Shown: piece after piece, positions 1 to 5,035 of the stretch | How positions within the stretch are numbered: the first letter of the stretch is position 1 | Layout: each line of letters opens with the position of its first letter | NCBI GenBank assembly: GCA_020528935.1 | Contig: JAJDFU010000423.1 | Span: forward strand, 1 to 17,748 | Source of the DNA: Saprospiraceae bacterium | Lineage (GTDB): Bacteria > Bacteroidota > Bacteroidia > Chitinophagales > Saprospiraceae | Length of the DNA: 17,748 bases | Direction: 5' to 3' | The notes under the pieces: generated by a model | Database searches by the model: none | What the model was told of the DNA's origin: nothing | What the model saw: the letters and a program-made list of their open reading frames with translations, nothing else | Made by a program: the position numbers and the translations under genes

Positions 1-556
1 ATACAAACCGGTTGCGTATGCCGGTCAGCCACCCCACATCGTCTTTTTCCGGCCCGATGTATCGGAGTTGCCCGGCCTCTTTCAGCGGCACGAAATTTTC
101 CTGCAGAAAGGAGGCTTTTTCGCGCAGGTTGGGATCATAAGCCCAGCGATAGTGCACGGTATTGCTCCAATACGTTGCCTCCGGAAAGGTGGGCATCAGC
201 TTGCCGTCCGCGCGCCGCTCCACCGCGCCGCCGACGTGATCGAAATGAAAATGGGTGAGCAGCACATCGGTGATCGCTTCCCGTTGCAGGCCGTACTCCT
301 CCAGGGAATCGAGCAGGTTTTCTTCGCCCTGCGGTTCGAAGTGGGAGCGAAATTTTTCTCCCTGCTTGTCGCCTATGCCCGTATCCACCAGGATCTTCCG
401 GTCTCCGGTCTCTACGAGCAGGCAGCGCATGGCCCAGGTACAGAGGTTTTTCTCATCGGGCGGATTGAGCCGCTGCCAAAGGGTTTTGGGCACCACGCCG
501 AACATGGCCCCGCCGTCGAGTTTGAAATAACCGGCATGTACTTCGCGAATGTTCAT
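1..556 (-). CDS. MBL-fold metallo-hydrolase, C-terminus cut by window edge
   Basis: This is the first 185 codons of a metallo-beta-lactamase-superfamily hydrolase; the frame is open through base 1, so the C-terminus lies outside the window. The key motif is HFHFDHVGG (bases about 222-248), the HxHxDH zinc-binding signature, preceded by a hydrophobic strand (VLL) as usual. Further upstream is the VDTGIGDKQGEKF stretch that normally precedes the metal site in lactonase-like members. The protein starts MNIREVHAGYFKLDGG and has no signal peptide, so it is probably cytoplasmic. The family includes N-acyl-homoserine lactonases, glyoxalase II and other hydrolases; the layout resembles the lactonase / Zn-dependent hydrolase branch, but the substrate cannot be read from this. 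It is the gene after ribH on the minus strand and has a copy of the ~100-bp repeat just upstream of its start. ATG at 554-556 is the first good start after the repeat. Confidence 0.85.
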   Translation of the reverse strand, partial: MNIREVHAGYFKLDGGAMFGVVPKTLWQRLNPPDEKNLCTWAMRCLLVETGDRKILVDTGIGDKQGEKFRSHFEPQGEENLLDSLEEYGLQREAITDVLLTHFHFDHVGGAVERRADGKLMPTFPEATYWSNTVHYRWAYDPNLREKASFLQENFVPLKEAGQLRYIGPEKDDVGWLTGIRNRFV

Positions 557-577
557 AGATCTGGCTTATGCCGTATA

Positions 578-679
578 ATACCGACAAGGAAGTGAACGGA
601 GACTCCAAACCACTTCGAGTCGAGTACCTACGCGCGTGAGAAGGTTTGGGGCGCGCCCAAACCGTTTTGATTGCGGTAT
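578..679. repeat. Dispersed ~100-bp structured repeat, copy 1
   Basis: The element begins ATACCGACAAGGAAGTG and ends TTTTGATTGCGGTAT. It is about 90% identical to the copy at 1447-1546 (nine substitutions and a 2-nt indel). Its ends are inverted repeats; in this copy they extend to 9 bp (ATAATACCG at 575-583 and CGGTATTAT at 674-682). Inside are two hairpins. The left one is GAAGTG.../...CACTTC around GGAG/CTCC (589-616), and the right one is GGTTTGGG/CCCAAACC with a 5-nt loop (643-663). It sits 21 nt before the start codon of the MBL hydrolase, in the same orientation as copy 2 relative to ribH. It could be a REP/MITE-like element or a structured 5' leader. Confidence 0.85.
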
Positions 680-720
680 TATCCTTGAAACCCCAGTATA
701 AAAATAAAAAGTCGCATACG

Positions 721-755
721 GCTTCCATATGGGCTCGATTGCTCCATATGGAAGC
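721..755 (-). terminator. Perfect 12-bp inverted repeat, possible ribH terminator
   Basis: GCTTCCATATGG (721-732) and CCATATGGAAGC (744-755) form a perfect 12-bp stem with an 11-nt loop. Read on the minus strand, a T-rich run (complement of 701-710) follows, but only after a 10-nt gap, so it is not a classical intrinsic terminator. Placement about 150-180 nt downstream of the ribH stop fits an end-of-transcript structure; its role as a terminator is an inference. Confidence 0.35.
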
Positions 756-782
756 GATATAAGCGCGTATTCCCGGTTTTAC

Positions 783-885
783 GGATAAAATGCCCCTAAA
801 GAATATGCCATTTTATCCATGGAACCGTCTGACGAGCAGGACATTCCTGCTTGTCGTTTACCTGCCGGGGGCATGGCAGGCAGGT
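783..885. repeat. Three consecutive inverted repeats downstream of ribH
   Basis: Three stems follow one another: GGATAAAATG / CATTTTATCC (783-792 and 809-818), GACGAGCAGGA / TCCTGCTTGTC (831-841 and 845-855, one G-T pair, CAT loop) and ACCTGCC / GGCAGGT (860-866 and 879-885). None is followed by a T-run on the minus strand, so they are not obvious terminators. They may stabilise the 3' end of the ribH mRNA or be remnants of palindromic repeats. Confidence 0.6.
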
Positions 886-901
886 TGCCCTTAACACCCT
901 A

Positions 902-1429
902 TTACAGTTTAGAACTGAATCCGATGCTGGACTTTCCTTTCCTGAGGCTCGACCGCAGCGCAGCCATCCGTATGGCCGTCACGGCAGCTTCCACGCCTTT
1001 ATTTCCGTGAGCGCCTCCGGCGCGTTCCACGGCCTGCTCCATCGAATCGGGTGTGAGTACGCCGAAGATAAAGGGCATATTGGAGGCAATACTCAGGTTG
1101 GTGAGCCCCTGGGCGACCGCCTGATTGATGTATTCGTTATGGCGGGTCTCGCCTTTGATCACGCAACCCAGGCAGATCACCGCGTCCAGCTTGCGCGAAG
1201 CCGCCAGCAGGCGGGCGCCGGCCGGCAACTCGAAGGAGCCCGGCACCTGAACGGTGTGGATCTGGTCCTCGGAAGCTCCGTGTTTGAGCAGGGTTTCCAC
1301 GCAACCCTCGTACAGGGCATGGGTGATCTCCCGGTTCCAATCCGCCACCACTATGCCGATGGCAAAGGGTTCCGCAGAGGGAATATTGGATTCGTCGTAG
1401 GTGCTCAGGTTTTGATGTGCACTAGCCAT
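902..1429 (-). CDS. ribH: 6,7-dimethyl-8-ribityllumazine synthase
   Basis: The enzyme condenses 5-amino-6-ribitylamino-uracil with 3,4-dihydroxybutanone 4-phosphate to make lumazine, the penultimate step of riboflavin synthesis; the family forms cytoplasmic pentamers or 60-mers. The 175-residue length is normal. Family motifs are visible: WN at 31-32 in the first substrate-binding loop, VPGSFELP at 62-69, GCVIKGETRHNEYI at 88-101 containing the catalytic His (H97), FGVLT at 122-126 and GNKGVEAA at 142-149 near the phosphate-binding end. The rest of the riboflavin pathway is not nearby, as expected for scattered rib genes in Bacteroidota. The TPR gene upstream ends in a terminator, so ribH has its own leader, which contains the second copy of the ~100-bp repeat. 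ATG at 1427-1429 fits the family N-terminus. Confidence 0.97.
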   Translation of the reverse strand: MASAHQNLSTYDESNIPSAEPFAIGIVVADWNREITHALYEGCVETLLKHGASEDQIHTVQVPGSFELPAGARLLAASRKLDAVICLGCVIKGETRHNEYINQAVAQGLTNLSIASNMPFIFGVLTPDSMEQAVERAGGAHGNKGVEAAVTAIRMAALRSSLRKGKSSIGFSSKL

Positions 1430-1446
1430 GGTTCAGTAGTTTTGTG

Positions 1447-1546
1447 ATACCGACAAGGAAGTGGTTGGAGTCTCCAAACCACTTCGAGTCGAGTACATAC
1501 GCGCGCGAAACGGTTTGGGGCGCCCAAACCGTTTTGATAGCGGTAT
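1447..1546. repeat. Dispersed ~100-bp structured repeat, copy 2, in ribH leader
   Basis: This is the partner of the 578-679 element, in the same orientation, and ends 17 nt upstream of the ribH ATG. Terminal inverted repeats are ATACCG (1447-1452) and CGGTAT (1541-1546). Internal hairpin one pairs GAAGTGGTT-GGAG with CTCC-AAACCACTTC, with one bulged base and a 1-nt centre (about 1458-1485). Hairpin two is CGGTTTGGG / CCCAAACCG with a GCG loop (1511-1531), a perfect 9-bp stem. Pairing of the ends plus two hairpins would give a three-way junction. I see no resemblance to the conserved core of the FMN riboswitch, which might be expected in front of ribH. Confidence 0.85.
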
Positions 1547-1551
1547 ACTAA

Positions 1552-1593
1552 GGGTTGCTTGCATGCAAGCAGCCCGGTTTTCCCTTAAAACCG
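1552..1593. repeat. 16-bp perfect palindrome and adjacent hairpin in ribH upstream region
   Basis: TGCTTGCATGCAAGCA (1556-1571) is a perfect palindrome; with a G-T pair and flanking GGG/CCC it extends to 1552-1575. Directly after it, CGGTTTT / AAAACCG (1575-1581 and 1587-1593) makes a 7-bp stem with a 5-nt loop. They lie between the TPR-gene terminator and the repeat in front of ribH. A palindrome of this kind can be a protein-binding operator or a recombination-type site; nothing here decides between these. Confidence 0.55.
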
Positions 1594-1637
1594 AATAAAA
1601 AACAGTGGCAGGAAGAAAACAGGCCTCCTGCCACTGT
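1594..1637 (-). terminator. Intrinsic terminator of the TPR gene
   Basis: ACAGTGGCAGGA (1602-1613) and TCCTGCCACTGT (1626-1637) form a perfect 12-bp stem with a 12-nt loop. On the minus strand the stem is followed immediately by a run of six to seven T residues (complement of 1595-1601). It lies 24 nt past the TPR gene stop codon, so it should end that transcript before ribH. Confidence 0.88.
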
Positions 1638-1661
1638 AAACGGAAAATTCCCGGTTTGAGC

Positions 1662-2351
1662 TTAGCCGGCGGCAACCCGGGCCAGGTATTTTTCGATATC
1701 GCGCCCTTCCGGACTGGTCGGGTATTCTTTTTTGATTCGCTCGTAGGCTTTGCGCGCCTCCTCCATATTGCCGTTGTGCTCGTGCAGCAGGCCGATTTTT
1801 TTCAGGTAATACGCCACCAGCGGTTCCAATTCACCGGCCTTCACGGCTTTTTGGTAATAATCCATGGCCTGATCCAGGTCGTTCAGCTCGGCGTAGGCGT
1901 CGCCCAGTGCACCGAACTTCATAATGGGGAGCACCTCGCCCCGGGGCTTGAAGTCCTTGAGGTAGTCGATCGCCGCTTCGTATTTGCCCAGATGAAGATA
2001 AGCGATGCCGGTGTAGTAGTGGGCCAGGTTAGCGGCTTTGGTGCCGCCGTAATTGTCCATGATAGCCAGAAAGCCGTCATAGCCACCGCCCGGATCGGTC
2101 AGGGCCAGCGCGAAGGAGTCTTGCTCAAACTGATTCTGGGCCTGAAACATCTGCTCGATGGCCTCCTGATTGCGTTGTTCGCTGCGATAGCGCAGAAAAA
2201 GCACTACCCCTACAGCTACGACCACGACCACCAGGGCTCCAAAAATGTAGTTCTGATATTTGGTCATGAAGTCTTGGGCCTGATCCCGGACCTCCACAAT
2301 GTCCACCAGCGTTTCATCCGCTTTTTTCGGCTGTTGCCTGCGCTTTGCCAT
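1662..2351 (-). CDS. Membrane-anchored tetratricopeptide repeat protein
   Basis: A 229-residue protein with a short charged N-terminus, one strongly hydrophobic segment at about 35-53 and a soluble C-terminal part made of TPR units. This suggests a single-pass inner-membrane protein with the repeats facing the periplasm, as in YfgM-like proteins. TPR-like helical pairs are visible at about 107-140 (AHYYTGIAYLHLGKYEAAI), 144-178 (GALGDAYAELNDLDQAMDYY) and 181-215 (GLLHEHNGNMEEARKAYERI). TPR proteins of this size next to ribH and near recF are, from memory, common in Bacteroidota, but no precise function is established to my knowledge. The family relative YfgM acts with the SecYEG-PpiD translocon; applying that here is only a guess. 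The gene is alone between pdhA and its own terminator, with a possible promoter at 2405-2412. Confidence 0.88.
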   Translation of the reverse strand: MAKRRQQPKKADETLVDIVEVRDQAQDFMTKYQNYIFGALVVVVVAVGVVLFLRYRSEQRNQEAIEQMFQAQNQFEQDSFALALTDPGGGYDGFLAIMDNYGGTKAANLAHYYTGIAYLHLGKYEAAIDYLKDFKPRGEVLPIMKFGALGDAYAELNDLDQAMDYYQKAVKAGELEPLVAYYLKKIGLLHEHNGNMEEARKAYERIKKEYPTSPEGRDIEKYLARVAAG

Positions 2352-2371
2352 ATGCGTTTGTTCTCTTTAGG

Positions 2372-2387
2372 GTCCTCCGGGGAGGAC
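2372..2387. repeat. 7-bp GC-rich hairpin in the TPR gene leader
   Basis: GTCCTCC (2372-2378) and GGAGGAC (2381-2387) make a compact stem between the putative promoter and the TPR start codon. There is no T-run on either side, so it is not a terminator. It would sit in the 5' untranslated region of the TPR mRNA. Confidence 0.4.
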
Positions 2388-2404
2388 GATTTTCAAAAGC
2401 CCCG

Positions 2405-2412
2405 CAAAAATA
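2405..2412 (-). promoter_or_regulatory. Putative -7 box (TATTTTTG) for the TPR gene
   Basis: On the minus strand this reads TATTTTTG, a full match to the TAnnTTTG consensus of the Bacteroidota housekeeping promoter, 53 nt upstream of the TPR start codon. I see no clear TTG at the expected -33 distance, so confidence is modest. Confidence 0.35.
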
Positions 2413-2469
2413 AACAAAGATTTGTTTTCCCTCGAAACAGAAGCACTGCAGAACACCTTTACGCGGGGA

Positions 2470-3513
2470 TCAGTCGCGCATAAAGGGGTAATCTGCCTGT
2501 ACGTAGTTGTCGGTATAGAGTTCGGAGGGGTCGGGTAGGGGAGACTGCTCGGCAAATTCCACTGCTTCGTCAATTTCCTTTTTGATGCGCTCCTTGATGG
2601 CATCGACTTCGTCCTGGGAGAGCAGTTCGTGCTCCAGCATGCGCGCCTCCACCGTTTTTACCGGATCGCGTTCCTGGTAGGATTTCACCTCTTCTTTGGT
2701 CCGGTATTTCGCCGGATCGGAAACGGAGTGGCCTTTGTAGCGGTAGGTGCGGATCTCCAAAAAGTAAGGCCCTTTTCCGGAGCGCACGTGTTCGGCTGCT
2801 TTTTCTACGGCCTCGTGTACGGATTCGGGACTCATGCCGTCCACGGGTTCGGCGGGCATATCGTAGGATTCGCCCAGGGTGTAGAGTTCCGTGACGTTGG
2901 AGGTGCGGGCTACGGAGGTGCCCATGGCGTAGCCGTTATTCTCGCAGATGTAGAGTACGGGCAGGTTCCACGTCATGGCCATGTTGAAGGATTCGTGCAG
3001 CGACCCCTGCCGGGCGGCGCCGTCGCCGAACATGGTCACGCAGATGTTGTCCGTGCCTTTGTATTGTTCGGCCAGGGCAATGCCGGTGCCGATGGGGATC
3101 TGTGCACCCACGATACCGTTGCCGCCGAAGTAGCGCTTTCCCTTGTCGAAAAAGTGCATGGATCCCCCTTTGCCCTTTACAACGCCCGTTTCTTTGCCGA
3201 ACAACTCGGCCATACAGGCTTTGGTGTCCAGCCCGCGGCCCAGGGCCGTACCGTGCTGGCGGTAGGCCGTGACAATGGCATCGCCATCTTTGAGGGCCGA
3301 CTCGATGCCCGCCGCAACGGCTTCCTGCCCGATATAGACGTGGCAGAATCCACGGATTTTTTGCTTGCCGTACATCATCAGTGCCCGCTCTTCGAATTTT
3401 CGGATTCGGAACATGAGCTCGAACCAGCGGAGATACTGATCCTTGGAGTAGGCCGGTTTGTTGCTTTTCTTTTGATTGTTGGAGGTTTTCTTATTCTTGG
3501 TCGTGGTTGCCAT
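2470..3513 (-). CDS. pdhA: Pyruvate dehydrogenase E1 component, alpha subunit
   Basis: The E1 alpha subunit pairs with E1 beta to decarboxylate pyruvate with thiamine diphosphate and pass the acetyl group to E2 lipoyl domains, feeding acetyl-CoA to the TCA cycle. The protein is 347 residues, normal for the family. It shows a Lys/Asn-rich N-terminal tail (1-20), the FEERALMMYGKQKIRGFCH entry region (40-58), YRQHG at 84-88, the thiamine diphosphate motif GDGAARQGS (163-171) running to ENN (191-193), and RYKGHSVSDPAKYR (258-271), the loop phosphorylated in mitochondrial homologues. ATG at 3511-3513 gives the family N-terminus; reading the frame further upstream would run into the complement of recF and is not coding. 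The E1 beta and E2 genes are not beside it, so it is a stand-alone gene divergent from recF. The 2-oxoisovalerate E1 alpha paralogue is the main alternative, but motif spacing favours PdhA. Confidence 0.93.
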   Translation of the reverse strand: MATTTKNKKTSNNQKKSNKPAYSKDQYLRWFELMFRIRKFEERALMMYGKQKIRGFCHVYIGQEAVAAGIESALKDGDAIVTAYRQHGTALGRGLDTKACMAELFGKETGVVKGKGGSMHFFDKGKRYFGGNGIVGAQIPIGTGIALAEQYKGTDNICVTMFGDGAARQGSLHESFNMAMTWNLPVLYICENNGYAMGTSVARTSNVTELYTLGESYDMPAEPVDGMSPESVHEAVEKAAEHVRSGKGPYFLEIRTYRYKGHSVSDPAKYRTKEEVKSYQERDPVKTVEARMLEHELLSQDEVDAIKERIKKEIDEAVEFAEQSPLPDPSELYTDNYVQADYPFMRD

Positions 3514-3609
3514 AGGTCCGGATTTCGATGGCCTGTAAGATACTGGATAAAACAGAGGGAATAAAATCGGAGATCGCTCCGGGTTCACTATTTTAGCAAA
3601 ACCGACGAG
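3514..3609. promoter_or_regulatory. pdhA/recF divergent intergenic region
   Basis: These 96 bp must hold both promoters. On the plus strand TATTTTAG (3589-3596) is one mismatch from TAnnTTTG and lies 13 nt before the recF ATG, close for a -7 box. A GGAG...CTCC inverted repeat (about 3569-3582) lies just upstream of it. I see no confident -33 element on either strand. Confidence 0.3.
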
Positions 3610-4734
3610 ATGAACGAATCCCTGCATCTGGAAACACTTCGCCTGCTGCATTTCAAAAACTACGAAGATGCATCCCTCACTTGTTCGTCTCAGCTCAATG
3701 CATTTGTAGGGCTCAACGGCATGGGCAAAACCAACCTGCTGGAAGCCATTTACTATTTGTGCATGTGCCGCAGCCCCCGGGCTGTGGCCGATCGCCATCT
3801 TCCTCGCCGGGGATCGGACTTCTTTCGCCTGGAGGGCCTTTTCCGGCGCCACGGCCGGCAGGAGGCCATTACGGCCAAGCTCCGGCCCGGAAAGAAAAAG
3901 ACGTTTGAACGCAACGGCAAGCCCTACGACCTGCTCTCCGAACACATCGGTCTTCTGCCCGTCGTATTCATCGCCCCCGAAGACACGCAGCTGATCACCG
4001 GCGGGAGCGAGGAGCGGCGCCGGTTGCTGGACAATACCCTTTCGCAGCTCCATGCCGAATACCTGCAGCAGCTGATCACCTACAACAAGGTGCTGGATCA
4101 GCGAAACCGCCTGCTCAAGCAGTTTGCCGAACAACAGTCGTTCGATGCCGGGCTCCTGGACGCCTACGATCGTCAGCTCTGGGGTCCGGCAGATTACCTC
4201 TACCGGGAGCGGGAGCGTTTCCTGGCCGATTGCAACCCGCTCCCTATCGCGCGTGCGTGCCGCATTCCACGCACGCAGGTCCCCTTTCAGGTGCGGTATA
4301 GAAGCCCGCTCCAGGAGCGGTCCATGGCCGACTGCCTGCGGGAGAACCGCGACAAGGACCGCCTGCTGGCCCGCACTACTGCCGGCATACACAAGGACGA
4401 CCTGGACCTCCTGCTGGACGATTCGCCGGTGAAGCGCTATGCTTCCCAGGGACAAACCAAATCCCTCGCCCTCGGGCTGAAGCTGGCCCAGTACCGGATG
4501 TTGCAGCAGGGGAAAAACACCCCTCCCATCTTGCTTTTGGACGACCTTTTTGACAAATTGGATACCGAGCGGGTGGGCAGCCTGCTCGCCCTGCTCCGCG
4601 AGCAGGCCTTCGGGCAGGTCTTTCTCACGGATACCGACGAGGCCCGGGTATTGGATCTGCTCCATAGTATGGGAGCTGCCCATCGCACATTCCGTATTCA
4701 GGACGGCACGGCCAGTCCCATCGTGATGGCATGA
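3610..4734 (+). CDS. recF: DNA replication/repair protein RecF
   Basis: RecF is an SMC-like ABC ATPase that, with RecO and RecR, loads RecA at single-strand gaps. The 374-residue length matches the family. The N-terminus LETLRLLHFKNYEDASLT is typical. Walker A is GLNGMGKTN (34-42), with Met in the variable position. The ABC signature region is YASQGQTKSLALGLKLAQ (277-294) and Walker B is PPILLLDDLFDKLD (305-318). Residues 115-130 (PVVFIAPEDTQLITGG) match the conserved RecF lobe segment. It is the first gene of a two-gene unit with the DUF721 gene, 4 nt downstream. The ATG at 3610 gives the expected N-terminal strand, so I accept it. Confidence 0.96.
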   Translation: MNESLHLETLRLLHFKNYEDASLTCSSQLNAFVGLNGMGKTNLLEAIYYLCMCRSPRAVADRHLPRRGSDFFRLEGLFRRHGRQEAITAKLRPGKKKTFERNGKPYDLLSEHIGLLPVVFIAPEDTQLITGGSEERRRLLDNTLSQLHAEYLQQLITYNKVLDQRNRLLKQFAEQQSFDAGLLDAYDRQLWGPADYLYRERERFLADCNPLPIARACRIPRTQVPFQVRYRSPLQERSMADCLRENRDKDRLLARTTAGIHKDDLDLLLDDSPVKRYASQGQTKSLALGLKLAQYRMLQQGKNTPPILLLDDLFDKLDTERVGSLLALLREQAFGQVFLTDTDEARVLDLLHSMGAAHRTFRIQDGTASPIVMA

Positions 4735-4738
4735 ACGC

Positions 4739-5014
4739 ATGGAAAAACTGAAGGACGTACTTCGCGAAATGCTCCAGTACTACCGCCTGACCGGCCGCTG
4801 GCAGGAAGAGCGCATCCGAAAGGCCTGGACCGGCCTGATGGGGCCCGTAGTGACCAAATACACCCGCTCCCTGCACGTGATGGACCGCAAACTGATCGTG
4901 CGCGTCGATTCCGCGCCGCTACGTCAGGAACTCAGCCTGAACCGGGAGCACATTCTGCAGCGCATCAATGCCCATCTGGGGGAATCGGCAGTGGATGAGC
5001 TGATCGTCCGGTAG
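4739..5014 (+). CDS. DUF721 family protein (DciA-like)
   Basis: A 91-residue protein starting MEKLKDVLREMLQYYRLTGR and containing the domain pattern W..LMGPVVTKYTRSLHV followed by KLIVRVDSAPLRQELSLNRE, which is the compact KH-like fold of DUF721. The family includes DciA, the DnaB helicase loader or operator used by bacteria that lack DnaC/DnaI, and this short version is the usual form in Bacteroidota. It follows recF by 4 nt, so the two are probably translated together, and recF next to DUF721 is a recurrent arrangement. A helicase-loading role is inferred from family and context. Its end lies 21 bp from the convergent S8 protease gene. Confidence 0.9.
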   Translation: MEKLKDVLREMLQYYRLTGRWQEERIRKAWTGLMGPVVTKYTRSLHVMDRKLIVRVDSAPLRQELSLNREHILQRINAHLGESAVDELIVR

Positions 5015-5035
5015 GCCGCTTCAGCCCGCTCGCGC

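Larger units (their letters stand above)
557..901. other. 345-bp intergenic region dense in inverted repeats
   Basis: No credible gene is present between ribH and the MBL hydrolase. The stretch holds one copy of the ~100-bp repeat (578-679) and then four separate inverted repeats: 721-732/744-755 (12 bp perfect), 783-792/809-818 (10 bp perfect), 831-841/845-855 (11 bp with one G-T pair, 3-nt loop) and 860-866/879-885 (7 bp perfect). On the minus strand all of this would be in the 3' part of the ribH transcript or the 5' leader of the hydrolase. The short open frames here are not conserved coding sequence in my judgement. Confidence 0.7.

Noticed and set aside
453..728. Minus-strand open frame of about 91 codons overlapping repeat copy 1, with a peptide similar to one encoded across copy 2
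   Set aside because: The shared peptide only covers one side of the 2-nt indel; beyond it the frames differ. The similarity is due to the nucleotide repeat, and the frame overlaps the well-supported MBL gene.
1430..1560. FMN riboswitch in front of ribH
   Set aside because: The sequence does not show the multi-helix conserved core I would expect, and the same element also precedes an unrelated hydrolase gene.
1433..1675. Minus-strand open frame of about 80 codons over the ribH leader
   Set aside because: It runs through the TPR terminator, two hairpins and the repeat, and has no recognisable domain; it is judged non-coding.
3514..4740. N-terminal extension of the pdhA frame by about 400 codons
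   Set aside because: The extension is the complement of recF, which has full motifs; PdhA family proteins begin near the ATG at 3513.
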